The notes: a model not told the origin generated them from the sequence alone. A stretch of DNA of 64,000 bases from an uncultured Candidatus Melainabacteria bacterium (GCA_934667125.1 CAKULF010000002.1:62001-126000); one strand, 5' to 3'; positions 44,992 to 54,000 are shown, numbered from the stretch's first letter. Numbers and translations: made by a program.

Positions 44992-45609
44992 TTACATATA
45001 TTTTATACCACGAATACCGATTGGCATAATAAATTGATCTTTTCCAAGTTTATTCGGTTTTTTTGGTCCGTTAACGTCATAAAAAACAACAGAACAAATA
45101 TCAGAAACTGTGTATCTTTTTTCAGATTTTGGTAAATAAGCGTAATCTATTGTATTTGTGCAACTTCCAAGGTTTTTAAACCCAACAAGAACGCCGTCAA
45201 AAAGATAGTAATAGCCTGTAAAATCACTTATTTTAACGCTATCTGTTATATTGCTTTCAAAATAATCTTTATATTTATCAACTTCAACTCCAAGAGTAAT
45301 GTCTTGGATATATTTTCTTGTTAATTCGGAAAAAGTTTCTTCTTTTCCTGTGTCGGATATAGCAAAATGGTCATTTTTCCATTTTATTCTTGTTAAATCA
45401 TCAATACTAGCGTCATTTGTTAAGATTTCTAAGAATGTTTGTTCAAAAACAACTTCAACTTTGCTTGCCAAAGTATGATTAGATTTTTCATTCGGATCGC
45501 TTTTTAGCCAAGAAGCTATGATAAAAGAAGCTATGATACCCAACATTATCATAACTATAATAGCTTCCGTCAAAGTAAAAGCACATTTCCTGTATATACT
45601 ATATTCCAT
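44992..45609 (-). CDS. Type IV pilin-like protein (first gene of prepilin operon)
   Basis: 205 residues from the ATG at 45609 (MEYSIYRKCAFTLTEA); the frame opens earlier at a TTG (45642) that would add an atypical leader. Cleavage after KCA gives FTLTEAIIVMIMLGIIASF with Glu5. The C-terminus, VFYDVNGPKKPNKLGKDQFI, carries the shared signature. A TATAAT box lies 10 nt before the ATG, close to the leaderless spacing, and there is no ribosome site. It is the first gene of the three-prepilin operon; a fourth pilin gene diverges from it at 45722. Confidence 0.85.
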   Translation of the reverse strand: MEYSIYRKCAFTLTEAIIVMIMLGIIASFIIASWLKSDPNEKSNHTLASKVEVVFEQTFLEILTNDASIDDLTRIKWKNDHFAISDTGKEETFSELTRKYIQDITLGVEVDKYKDYFESNITDSVKISDFTGYYYLFDGVLVGFKNLGSCTNTIDYAYLPKSEKRYTVSDICSVVFYDVNGPKKPNKLGKDQFIMPIGIRGIKYM

Positions 45610-45721
45610 ACTTAAAAATATTATACTAGATTTTATAGTCAAAAGATAGGGCTATTAAAAAATCATTCATTTAAAGTAAGAGGGTTTGTATTTTTAAGGA
45701 TAAATAGTGTATATTATGTAT

Positions 45722-46321
45722 ATGAGAATTAGTAATTTTAAAAAAGCATTCACACTTTCTGAAACCCTTATCGTTCTAACGGTTTTAGGAATTGTTGTGA
45801 CTCTTACTGCTTTCAACACACTTAATTCTTCAAAATTAAAAGAAAAACAAATTTCAGCAACGTCAAAAACGTTCTACACAAACGTTACAAGCGTGTATAG
45901 CGATGTTTTAATAAAATACACAACAAACTATAGCCTTGCAAATTTAAAAGGCGGAAGCTCTAATGCGACTGAATATGTCATGGAAGCTTTTAGCGCATAT
46001 TTAGATGGTGATAAATTAGATGATTGCAACGATTTAATCGTTGAAGATTCTATGAAAAAATACAAACCCGACACATGTTCAGATTTTCCTTCTAAAATAA
46101 TTGCAGGGTTTAAATATAATGAAAATTGTGAAGCAGACGCTTCAAGCGACGGCGAGGACGACGGGCTTCCTGTTATAGAATATTTAGAATTAAATAATCC
46201 ATTGAACGAAAGAAATGTTCAAGAAACTTGCGGATATATTTTATATGGCTTTAAAAACGGCTCAGGTACATACGGACAGGATTTATTTATGATTCCGCTC
46301 GGAAAAATGGGCATAAAATAA
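45722..46321 (+). CDS. Type IV pilin-like protein, divergent from the prepilin operon
   Basis: 199 residues from the ATG at 45722 (MRISNFKKAFTLSETLIV); the frame also opens at a GTG at 45707. Prepilin site before FTLSETLIVLTVLG with Glu5. It has a Cys/Asp-rich middle (about residues 95-145). The C-terminus, GQDLFMIPLGKMGIK, is a looser version of the neighbours' signature. A TATATT box lies 6 nt before the ATG, so it may be leaderless. Its stop lies 1 bp from the stop of the convergent gene at 46323. Confidence 0.85.
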   Translation: MRISNFKKAFTLSETLIVLTVLGIVVTLTAFNTLNSSKLKEKQISATSKTFYTNVTSVYSDVLIKYTTNYSLANLKGGSSNATEYVMEAFSAYLDGDKLDDCNDLIVEDSMKKYKPDTCSDFPSKIIAGFKYNENCEADASSDGEDDGLPVIEYLELNNPLNERNVQETCGYILYGFKNGSGTYGQDLFMIPLGKMGIK

Positions 46322-46322
46322 A

Positions 46323-47231
46323 TTATTTATTATTTTTTAAATAAAACAATTCAACATCAATATAATTATTTTTATCGGTTTTACTTAAAAACAATCTTGA
46401 TTCGCCCAAAGGGTTGAATACAAAAGCGTTTTCATCAAGATAATCATAACGTTTTTTAATAAATTCACTTACAATCACCTTGTTTTTAAAATTCAATTTA
46501 TTGATGTTTTTTAAAATTCCATAAGCAATTTCGTTTTTAACCTCTTCTATATCGGTCCAAATAGCGAAAAGAAGATTAGTTTGAAGATTTTTATTCAATT
46601 TTGAAACATATTTATGGATTTTAACTATATTATTAACTAACGTCGAAAACATTGTAAAATCAGGGCAATAGAAGAATATTTTATCCGAAGTTGAAATTTT
46701 TAAATTTGGATAAAGTTCTTTAATTCTTGTTGAAAAAGTTTTAATCATCTCTTTTTCTAAAGGTGAAAAATCTTCTTCAGCAGAATATAAATCTTCCATT
46801 CTTTCAATTTTTAATTCAATCAACCCAAAGAAATTATTGATTTTTTTGACTTTATTTTCTTTTATTTCATAGATTTTTTCTTTCTTTTCAATATCTTTCC
46901 TGATTTCTTTTGTTTGCTTTAGGAAAATCAATTTTTTAGAAGTTTTATCAAGCCTATTTACTATAATTGTGAAAATAAAAGTCAAAGCAAGATAAATAAT
47001 ACAAACGATTAAATAGCCAATTCCAACGTCTTGACCGAAAATATCAAGAGTTATATGAAAAAATTTATCGATTAAATGCGGAAAAAAGCCCAAAAAATTA
47101 TCCAAAGATTTTGCCCACGATTCATTTATAATCCCAAGACACCACGTTAAAAGATTAAAAAACGCAAGAAAAGGGAAAAAACTTTGAACAAACAATAGTA
47201 ATTTTTTTAAACTATCAACTAATTTTCGCAT
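46323..47231 (-). CDS. Membrane protein of unknown function after panC
   Basis: 302 residues. Two transmembrane segments (near residues 12-34, VQSFFPFLAFFNLLTWCLGI, and 70-92, GIGYLIVCIIYLALTFIFTI) precede a basic coiled coil and a C-terminal alpha/beta domain (KIFFYCPDFTMFSTLVNNIV, NLLFAIWTDIEEVKNEIAYG). That domain resembles a nucleotide-cyclase or GGDEF-like ferredoxin fold, but catalytic residues are not clear. It overlaps panC by 13 bp in the panBC operon, but the link to pantothenate synthesis may be positional only. Confidence 0.65.
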   Translation of the reverse strand: MRKLVDSLKKLLLFVQSFFPFLAFFNLLTWCLGIINESWAKSLDNFLGFFPHLIDKFFHITLDIFGQDVGIGYLIVCIIYLALTFIFTIIVNRLDKTSKKLIFLKQTKEIRKDIEKKEKIYEIKENKVKKINNFFGLIELKIERMEDLYSAEEDFSPLEKEMIKTFSTRIKELYPNLKISTSDKIFFYCPDFTMFSTLVNNIVKIHKYVSKLNKNLQTNLLFAIWTDIEEVKNEIAYGILKNINKLNFKNKVIVSEFIKKRYDYLDENAFVFNPLGESRLFLSKTDKNNYIDVELFYLKNNK

Positions 47232-48085
47232 AATTCAATATTATCAATCAAACGAGTATTGGATTCTGGGGTCCTTGCTGCTATTAAAATTAATGTGTTG
47301 TCGTTAATTTCTTCTTGAAACTTAAATGTTGTTTTATCCACAAATTCAATGTATTCAACGTCTAATTCTTCCATTAATTTTAAGCAATTGTCGATTATTG
47401 CTCTTTTTGTTGCGGTTTTAGATTTATATAATTTAACCGCTTCAAACAAAGATTTTGAAATATTTAAAGCTATTTTTCTTTCATTTTCGGTTAAATATTT
47501 ATTTCTGCTAGACAAAGCTAAATTGCTTTCTTCTCTAACGATTGGGCAAGGAATTAGCTCTATATCTATGTTTAAGTCTTTAACCATTTTGTTTAAAATA
47601 AAGAATTGTTGATAATCTTTTTTTCCAAAATAAGCTTTTGTTGCTTTTGTTAAGTTGAATAATTTATTTACAACTGTGCAAACCCCGTCAAAATGCCCTG
47701 GGCGAGATTTTCCACACAACATATCAACAACAGAATAAGGCGGAGTTACAAGGGTTAAATTGTTTTTATCTTCGCCATACATCTCGTCAACCTTTGGAGC
47801 AAAAACAATCTTAACGCCAGCCTCTTCACATAATTTGCTATCTTTTTCCAATTGGCGAGGATATTTATCCAAATCTTCATTAACCCCAAATTGAATAGGA
47901 TTAACAAAAACAGACACAACAACGTTATCGTTTTCTTTAACTGCTCTATCTATAAGGCTTTTATGCCCGTTATGAAGCGCTCCCATTGTTGGAACAAGGG
48001 CAATAGAGCCATTTAATTTTTTAATTTCTTCTTTTAATTCTTTAACATTATCTATAATTTTCAAGTTTTTCAATCTCCGCAACAT
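47219..48085 (-). CDS. panC: Pantothenate synthetase
   Basis: 288 residues from the ATG at 48085; the enzyme joins pantoate and beta-alanine. ATP-grasp-independent nucleotidyl-transferase motifs are visible: LVPTMGALHNGHKSLI, VFVNPIQFG, YFGKKDYQQ and ALSSRNKYL. The alternative start is a TTG at 48064 (giving KIIDNVKEL after Met, the usual PanC beginning) with a GGAG 10 nt before it; either way it overlaps the end of panB. Normal length is about 280. With panB upstream this gives the pantoate-to-pantothenate route. Confidence 0.93.
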   Translation of the reverse strand: MLRRLKNLKIIDNVKELKEEIKKLNGSIALVPTMGALHNGHKSLIDRAVKENDNVVVSVFVNPIQFGVNEDLDKYPRQLEKDSKLCEEAGVKIVFAPKVDEMYGEDKNNLTLVTPPYSVVDMLCGKSRPGHFDGVCTVVNKLFNLTKATKAYFGKKDYQQFFILNKMVKDLNIDIELIPCPIVREESNLALSSRNKYLTENERKIALNISKSLFEAVKLYKSKTATKRAIIDNCLKLMEELDVEYIEFVDKTTFKFQEEINDNTLILIAARTPESNTRLIDNIELCEN

Positions 48086-48884
48086 CTAATGTAAATGATT
48101 CTTTTATATTTGGAAAATTGCCCGATTCAACGTCTGTGCAAAACGCTTGAGCAACATTAAATATAATATCTTTTAAGCTTGAATATTGGCGAGCAAATTT
48201 TGGTTTAAATCTGTCATATTTTCCAAAAACATCATCTGAAACCAAAACTTGTCCGTCGCAAAATCTTCCGCCACCTATTCCGATTGTTGGAATTCTAAGT
48301 CTTTGAGAAATGAATTGGCTGGATTGCAGGGGCATTAATTCTAAAACTATTGCAAAACAACCTGCGCTTTGAAGTCTTAGAGCGTCTTTTAAAATTTGAA
48401 TTGTTCTATCGGCGTCTTTTCCTTGAATTTTGTGTCCGCCAAGAGAATTTATGCTCAAAGGAGTGAACCCTAAATGTCCAACAACAGGAATTCCGTTTTG
48501 AGTTAAATGTTTTATGCTTTCAATAATTAAATCCGAGCTTCCCTCGATTTTAACTGCATTAGCGCCTGCTTTAATAAATTCACAAGCGTTTCTCATTGTT
48601 TGCAATTTATCAATTTGAAAGCTCATAAAAGGCATATCAGCAACTAATAGCGCCTTATTCACCCCTCTTGATACAGCACGAGTGAACACCAACATCTCGT
48701 CCATGCCAATATCAGTCGTATTTTCATATCCAAGAGCAACTTGCGCTAATGAATCGCCAACCAAAATCATATCAACGCCCGCTTCATCGATATATTTCGC
48801 TGTTGAATAGTCATAAGCAGTCAAGACGGTAATCTTTTTACCCTCTTTTTTGAAATTTTGAATTTTTTGAATACTATTTCTCAT
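48048..48884 (-). CDS. panB: 3-methyl-2-oxobutanoate hydroxymethyltransferase
   Basis: 278 residues; transfers a hydroxymethyl group from methylene-THF to ketoisovalerate in coenzyme A synthesis. Signatures are LTAYDYSTAKYID, DMILVGDSLAQVALGYENT, VADMPFMSF, NAVKIEG, GHLGFTPLS and IGIGGG. The length is typical. It is the first gene of the panB-panC-membrane protein operon and overlaps panC by 38 bp, or less if panC uses its TTG start. The ATG lacks a clear ribosome site; a TAGTAT box lies 7 nt before it. Confidence 0.95.
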   Translation of the reverse strand: MRNSIQKIQNFKKEGKKITVLTAYDYSTAKYIDEAGVDMILVGDSLAQVALGYENTTDIGMDEMLVFTRAVSRGVNKALLVADMPFMSFQIDKLQTMRNACEFIKAGANAVKIEGSSDLIIESIKHLTQNGIPVVGHLGFTPLSINSLGGHKIQGKDADRTIQILKDALRLQSAGCFAIVLELMPLQSSQFISQRLRIPTIGIGGGRFCDGQVLVSDDVFGKYDRFKPKFARQYSSLKDIIFNVAQAFCTDVESGNFPNIKESFTLDVAEIEKLENYR

Positions 48885-48918
48885 CTGCTTAATACTAATT
48901 CTGATTTTTTATTTTTTA

Positions 48919-50262
48919 TTAATTTTTCTTTTTTAAAGATTTTTTATACCAATAATATATTGATTTCGCTATTTTTGTGCAACTGTGTCTAACATATCCG
49001 TCGTGATTATCTTCAAGAAGATTTCTTTCAACAACTTCAACGTTCAATTTTCTTAATTCAGTTATATCGATTTCAACAGGCAAAGAACCGGCTTGTTCAT
49101 ATTTTTCAGACAGATTACGAGGAATAAAATTATTAACCAAAACAGCGTCGAAGAAATTTTTGTTTGAATCATCAATTCCATCTATTCTTGCATGGTCAAA
49201 AATTGTTTTAACATGGTCTGAAGCCGAATAGTTATCGGTTTCCCCAGGTTGTGTCATAGCGTTACATACATAGATTTTTTTAGCTTTAGATTGCCAAACC
49301 GCTTTTGTTATATCTTTAACTAAGAAGTTTGAAATTACTGATGTATATAAGCTTCCAGGGCCCATTATAATAATGTCTGCGTCTAAAATAGCTTCAACAG
49401 TATCAGGAGTTGGTCTGCAATTAGCAGGCTCACAACCCAATTTCATAATCTTTTTACCAGCTTCAGGAATATTGCTTTCGCCCTTAACTATTGAATCATC
49501 TTCCATTTGAGCATATAATTTCATATCGTCACACGTTGCAGGCAAAACTCTTCCTCTAATCAACAATACTTTTGATGATTCTTTAATAGCAGAAACCATA
49601 TCTCCGCAAATCGCTGTCATAGCCGTGATAAACAGGTTTCCAAAGCTGTGACCTTCCAAGCCCTCACCTGCTTTAAAACGATATTGAAATAATTTTGTAA
49701 CGATATTATCATCATCCGCCAAAGCTGCGATACAGTTTCTAATATCCCCAGGGGGCAAAACACCCATTTGTTCACGCAAACGACCTGATGAACCGCCATC
49801 ATCCCCAACGGTTACAATTGCTGTAATGTTATTTGTTAATTTTTTAACTCCACGAAGAAGCATAGATAAACCAGTTCCGCCACCAATAGCAACGATTTTA
49901 GGACCATGGTTCAACTTCATTCTTCTATATAAAACTTCGCCGATTGAATCTTTAATTCTTCTTGAGTCAGCGTCATTTGTGTCCATCATTGAAAGATTTG
50001 TCTTTTTCCAAGCAAAAATAAACAACAACGCACCCAAAATAATAAACGCTATTCCAACCGGTTCGGGCGGAACAATATGGAAAATTTCTTTTGCGGTTTT
50101 AACTATGTAATACAAAGGTTCAAGCTTAAACACAAAAGTAGCGCCCAAGACAGCCAAAACTGAGCCTATTATACTAAGGGCAAACCATCTTTTAACTTTT
50201 AACCCCGGAACCAACCATATAGCGTCTTTTGGGATTTTAACCTTTTTGTTAAACATTTTCAT
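48919..50262 (-). CDS. yvcK: YvcK/CofD-like protein with N-terminal membrane anchor
   Basis: 447 residues. The C-terminal 330 residues match the YvcK/CofD family: GGGTGLSMLLRGVKKLTNNI, TVGDDGGSSGRLREQMG, PPGDIRNCIAAL, LYTSVISNFL and YVCNAMTQPGETD. In Bacillus, YvcK supports growth on gluconeogenic carbon and cell-wall synthesis and binds UDP-sugars. The N-terminal 100 residues are extra: two transmembrane segments (WFALSIIGSVLAVLGATFVF and PVGIAFIILGALLFIFAW). It follows the YcsF-family gene by 19 bp on the same strand. The membrane-anchored form is what I recall from cyanobacterial homologues. Confidence 0.9.
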   Translation of the reverse strand: MKMFNKKVKIPKDAIWLVPGLKVKRWFALSIIGSVLAVLGATFVFKLEPLYYIVKTAKEIFHIVPPEPVGIAFIILGALLFIFAWKKTNLSMMDTNDADSRRIKDSIGEVLYRRMKLNHGPKIVAIGGGTGLSMLLRGVKKLTNNITAIVTVGDDGGSSGRLREQMGVLPPGDIRNCIAALADDDNIVTKLFQYRFKAGEGLEGHSFGNLFITAMTAICGDMVSAIKESSKVLLIRGRVLPATCDDMKLYAQMEDDSIVKGESNIPEAGKKIMKLGCEPANCRPTPDTVEAILDADIIIMGPGSLYTSVISNFLVKDITKAVWQSKAKKIYVCNAMTQPGETDNYSASDHVKTIFDHARIDGIDDSNKNFFDAVLVNNFIPRNLSEKYEQAGSLPVEIDITELRKLNVEVVERNLLEDNHDGYVRHSCTKIAKSIYYWYKKSLKKKN

Positions 50263-50281
50263 TATTGTTCGTTTTTCCTTT

Positions 50282-50920
50282 TTATATCTGATTTTGAACT
50301 CTGTTATAGTTGATTGGCGTTGGTTTTACAACGTCATAAGCTCTTTTAATATCCTCTAATTCCTTGAAATGCAGAGTATCGGGCTTAAATGGCAATTCTC
50401 TAATTTCTCTTATTGTTGTTTGATTGTTAAATTCAACCTCTAGCGCAGCTTTTAAGCCGTTTTCATTAGCCAAATCCTTAATAGCAGGATTTTGAACAAT
50501 CAAATTCAACCAAGGAGAAACTTTTTTAATCGCCTCAATCACAACAAGAGCTGTATGTTCATCGTTATTAATCTTATCTTTCAAAGCGCCATGGGCTCTA
50601 ACCTGTTCTATTTCAAGGTCAAGCGTTTTAGCATAAGCAATAACCGCACTAATTTGATAAATAACAGTAGCAGATAATTCTTCATCCGTCATTTCCATTG
50701 CACGTTTACCAAAACCTTGAATATCAGGGTATCCTATGTGTATTCCAAGCGCAATATTATGTTCTTTTGCAAACATCAAGGCTCTGTGGATAGATATCGG
50801 ATCACCACTGTGAAACCCTGCTGAAACATTGATGGAACTGGCATATTTTGCTATTTCCAATTCGTTTTCATTTTTATATATGCCGTAACCCTGCGCTACA
50901 TCACAATTATAGTCAAACAA
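50282..50920 (-). CDS. LamB/YcsF family protein, C-terminally shortened (PxpA-like)
   Basis: 212 residues from a TTG at 50920 with AGGAG 8 nt upstream. The N-terminal two-thirds match 5-oxoprolinase subunit PxpA/YcsF: YNCDVAQGYG, NVSAGFHSGDPISIHRA, LGIHIGYPDIQGFGKRAM and VIYQISAVIAYAK, then RAHGALKDK. Full-length family members are about 250 residues and end with a CVHGDT motif; here the last 60 residues are different and that motif is missing. No partner genes pxpB/pxpC are next to it; yvcK follows. The family fold is sure, activity as an oxoprolinase is doubtful. Confidence 0.8.
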   Translation of the reverse strand: MFDYNCDVAQGYGIYKNENELEIAKYASSINVSAGFHSGDPISIHRALMFAKEHNIALGIHIGYPDIQGFGKRAMEMTDEELSATVIYQISAVIAYAKTLDLEIEQVRAHGALKDKINNDEHTALVVIEAIKKVSPWLNLIVQNPAIKDLANENGLKAALEVEFNNQTTIREIRELPFKPDTLHFKELEDIKRAYDVVKPTPINYNRVQNQI

Positions 50921-51076
50921 TTCTATTTCTCCTAAAATGCTATAGATACACCAATAGCCATATTATAAGTATATCATAGAAAAATTATACAATACTATAT
51001 GTAAAATAATGTAGCGAAAAATTAAAATCATCTAAAATAATTAGACAAAATCAGAAAAATCATCCTTTTGATGTAG

Positions 51077-51991
51077 CTACATCATAGATGGCGCAAACAA
51101 GACAACATCTTTCAAGATATCTTGATATTCGCTTGCCAATATTTCGCTAAAATCGTTAGCGTCAATTTGAGTTAGAACGATTTGAGTTAAATCCATCGGA
51201 AGTTGTTGAATCATCGGAATTAAAAATTCAGGGTCTAATGCACTCATAAGCTCAATATTATCTTGTTTCATCAAGTTTTCAAGCGGTCGAGCAATGTCGT
51301 CATTATTAAATAACAACATTAAATCAGGCTGTTCATCCACAACTCCTGCTATAAGCGCTATTTTACTATTACGTTCCATTTTCAACAAGAAACTGTTGAA
51401 CTTGGTATCATCCATACTTTCTAATTGACTAAGAAAATCCCCTCTTGTTTGATTTTCGTCCGTATCAGGGAATTGCGCTTGCATAATTTGAAACAAAACA
51501 TCTTGGTCTAAAGTTTCAAAATATTTTTGAATATATTTTCTTTCAACATCAGGCTCAGCCAAAAACTTATCCATAGACTCTTGGGGCATTAATTCTATAA
51601 TTTCATAAGGCGAAAACTTTTGATAAACCATAAGCAAAAGTTCTTCGGTTGGAAGTTGTTTACAAAGTTCTAATATTTTTTCATCATTAAAAAACTGCAA
51701 TCCCATAGTCAACTGCTCTTGGGATAGATATGGCAATAAATTATCCAAATCATGTTCGGATAAATTTTGTAAAATCATAAACTTATTTTCAACATTTGCA
51801 AGTTTAAAAATTTGCATTAATTTATCAGGGTCAGATAAAATTTGTTGATAATTTCTTGCTTTTTCGTTGCCCTGTTGAGCTTCGAGCTTCATTATTTCCT
51901 CGAAGTCTTTATTGGCATATTGCTGAATTTTAGAGGGCGATATACCGAAATATTTATTTAATAACGAAAAATCTACGTTTAGTTGAATCAT
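51077..51991 (-). CDS. Helical-repeat protein, FliG/MgtE-N-like
   Basis: 304 residues from the ATG at 51991 (MIQLNVDFSLLNKYFGIS); an upstream in-frame start at 52063 would add a poorly supported Tyr/Lys-rich segment. The body is a series of short helical repeats with the pattern LL-P-x-L-x-x-E-x-L and E-I-I-x-L-M-P-x-E-S-M (DNLLPYLSQEQLTMG, ELMPQESMDKFL). That pattern is reminiscent of the FliG/MgtE N-terminal superhelix, but no FliG motif is recognisable, so the family is not claimed. No transmembrane segment. Acidic, probably cytoplasmic. Confidence 0.65.
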   Translation of the reverse strand: MIQLNVDFSLLNKYFGISPSKIQQYANKDFEEIMKLEAQQGNEKARNYQQILSDPDKLMQIFKLANVENKFMILQNLSEHDLDNLLPYLSQEQLTMGLQFFNDEKILELCKQLPTEELLLMVYQKFSPYEIIELMPQESMDKFLAEPDVERKYIQKYFETLDQDVLFQIMQAQFPDTDENQTRGDFLSQLESMDDTKFNSFLLKMERNSKIALIAGVVDEQPDLMLLFNNDDIARPLENLMKQDNIELMSALDPEFLIPMIQQLPMDLTQIVLTQIDANDFSEILASEYQDILKDVVLFAPSMM

Positions 51992-52131
51992 CTTAATATC
52001 CGTTTGTTTTTTATATATAATAAATATATATTTTTCTATATAAATAAAGTATTTTTGCGCCAAAAAATTTCAAAATTTTGAAAAAAGTTAATAAATATTA
52101 ACAAATATTTATATAAAAAATTTAAGTTTAA

Positions 52132-52140
52132 TGTTATAAT
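52132..52140 (+). promoter_or_regulatory. Extended -10 promoter of rimP-nusA
   Basis: TGT-TATAAT at 52132-52140. The predicted start is near 52147, which leaves a leader of about 90 nt carrying the hairpin at 52190-52219. The -35 region is weak. Confidence 0.55.
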
Positions 52141-52189
52141 AAATTTGTGGAGAAATTCACAGAAAAACTAGTTTAATAAAATAAAACTA

Positions 52190-52219
52190 GAACGTTAGCA
52201 ACAGCTTGCGTTCTTTTTT
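52190..52219 (+). terminator. Putative attenuator in the rimP-nusA leader
   Basis: Hairpin GAACG (52190-52194)/CGTTC (52209-52213), with an inner AGC/GCT pair, is followed by TTTTTT and lies 18 nt before the rimP start. An earlier, partly overlapping CTAGTTT/AAACTAG hairpin (about 52169-52190) could compete with it. Position and shape fit an attenuator; NusA autoregulation is inferred. Confidence 0.55.
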
Positions 52220-52237
52220 ATTAAAGAGGTAAAAATT

Positions 52238-52750
52238 TTGAAAGAACATTTTAACAGACACGAGCTAATTTCAACAATAACACCCGTTATAGAAAACACA
52301 GCGATGAGATATAATCTTATTCCGCTTGAAATTAGCCTTGAAAAAGAAAGCAACAGATGGTTTTTAAGAATTTTTATCTATTCAACAGACCACAATGTTT
52401 CACATCTTGATTGTGAAAATCTTTCTCGTGGAATGGGCGATATGTTGGATGAATTAATACCTTTTAAATATTATCTTGAAGTTTCTTCTCCGGGGTTAGA
52501 TAGAAAATTCAAATCCGAAAGAGAATATATAATATTTAAAAACCATGATGTTATTATCAAACTTGAAAATTCAATCGAAGGAATTGAAACTAAAACTTTT
52601 GAAGCTAAATTATTAGATTATAACGAAAGTTTCGGAATTAAAGTTGAATATAACGGCAAGGAATTTATAATTCCGATGAACAAAATTCACTATACAAAAT
52701 TAAATGACAAAATCGAAATAAATAAAAATAAAGGGGGTAATAATGATTAA
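52238..52750 (+). CDS. rimP: Ribosome maturation factor RimP
   Basis: 170 residues starting at TTG 52238, with an AGAGGT ribosome site. Signatures of the 30S assembly factor: LEISLEKESNRWFLRIFI, HLDCENLSRGMGDMLDELIP, YYLEVSSPGLDRKFKSEREY and the C-terminal SH3-like strand region ending in KIHYTKLNDK. It overlaps nusA by 8 bp. The rimP-nusA pair is a conserved bacterial operon; the usual followers ylxR, infB and rbfA are absent because a terminator follows nusA. A leader hairpin precedes rimP. Confidence 0.95.
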   Translation: MKEHFNRHELISTITPVIENTAMRYNLIPLEISLEKESNRWFLRIFIYSTDHNVSHLDCENLSRGMGDMLDELIPFKYYLEVSSPGLDRKFKSEREYIIFKNHDVIIKLENSIEGIETKTFEAKLLDYNESFGIKVEYNGKEFIIPMNKIHYTKLNDKIEINKNKGGNND

Positions 52751-53981
52751 AATAGGTACAGCTCTATTTGAAGCAGCAGAACAATTTGAACGTGAAAAAG
52801 GAATTTCAAAAGAAGTTTTAATTTCTTCACTTTGCGACGCTCTTGTTGCAGCTTATAAAAAACATATTAAAGATAAAGACGCTACAAACGTTGAAGCAAT
52901 TTTAGACGAACAAGCAGGCGAAATCGGCGTTTTCAGAACAAAAGTTGTAGTTAATGAAGTTGAAGATGAAAATACTGAAATTTCTTTAACAGATGCAAAA
53001 GAAATTGATGAAGATGTTGAACTTGATGATGAAGTTAAAATCGAAGTTACTCCTGAAAACTTTGGCAGAGTAGCTGCTCAAAGCGCTAAACAAGTTATCA
53101 CTCAAAGAATTAGAGAAGCTGAAAGAAAAATGGTTTTAGACGAATTTATGTCTAAAAAAGGCACTCTAATCACAGGTATTATTCAAAGAAGAACAGATAG
53201 AGCGGTTATTGTTAATATCGGCAAAACCGACGCTATTATGCCATCTCGTGAACAAATCCCAGGGGAATATTATAAACCCGGAAACAGAATTAGAGTTTTT
53301 GTTCTTGACGTTAAAGAAACATCAAAACTTCCTCAAGTTATTGTTTCTCAAGCACATGCTGAAATCGTTAGAGAATTATTTGAACTTGAAGTTCCTGAAA
53401 TTGAAGATGGAATTGTTGAAATTAAATCAATTTCTCGTGAAGCAGGCTTCAGAACAAAACTTGCCGTTTGGTCAAATGACCCATCAGTAGACTCTGTTGG
53501 CGCTTGTATTGGACCAAGAGGAAACAGAATTCAAACAATCGTTTCTGAACTTAAAAATGAAAAAATTGATATCGTAAGATATTCTGAAGACCCTGTTGAA
53601 TATATCGTTAACGCTCTTTCTCCAGCGAGAATTATCTCTGTTGATATTTTAGCTGACGAAGAAGATAGACACGAAGCATTCGTTATTGTTCCTGATGATC
53701 AACTTTCTCTTGCAATTGGTCGTGAAGGACAAAATGTTCGTCTTGCTCACAGATTAACAGGCTGGAAAATTGATATCAAATCTGAATCACAAGCTCGTGA
53801 AATGGAATCTAAAGTTGTTGAAAATCAATACACAGAAGAAGAACCAACAGAAGAATATGTTGAAGAAGACGAACCTATTGATGAAATTGCTTTGGAAGCT
53901 CAAGAAGAAACTTCTCAAACAGGAATTGATGAAGAAGATAGAGAAGTTGAAGTTGAAGAAAACGAAACTGAAGAAGTTTAG
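52743..53981 (+). CDS. nusA: Transcription termination/antitermination protein NusA
   Basis: 412 residues. N-terminal domain (residues 1-125), S1 domain (GIIQRRTDRAVIVNIGKTD), KH1 and KH2 domains (GACIGPRGNRIQTIVSEL; IGREGQNVRLAHRLTGWKI), then an acidic Glu/Val-rich tail of about 65 residues that replaces the repeats of E. coli NusA. The GGGGGT ribosome site lies within the end of rimP. NusA binds RNA polymerase and modulates pausing and termination, so it is the natural regulator of the leader hairpin at 52190. It is ended by a strong terminator. Confidence 0.96.
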   Translation: MIKIGTALFEAAEQFEREKGISKEVLISSLCDALVAAYKKHIKDKDATNVEAILDEQAGEIGVFRTKVVVNEVEDENTEISLTDAKEIDEDVELDDEVKIEVTPENFGRVAAQSAKQVITQRIREAERKMVLDEFMSKKGTLITGIIQRRTDRAVIVNIGKTDAIMPSREQIPGEYYKPGNRIRVFVLDVKETSKLPQVIVSQAHAEIVRELFELEVPEIEDGIVEIKSISREAGFRTKLAVWSNDPSVDSVGACIGPRGNRIQTIVSELKNEKIDIVRYSEDPVEYIVNALSPARIISVDILADEEDRHEAFVIVPDDQLSLAIGREGQNVRLAHRLTGWKIDIKSESQAREMESKVVENQYTEEEPTEEYVEEDEPIDEIALEAQEETSQTGIDEEDREVEVEENETEEV

Positions 53982-54000
53982 TTAAGTTTTAAATAGATTA

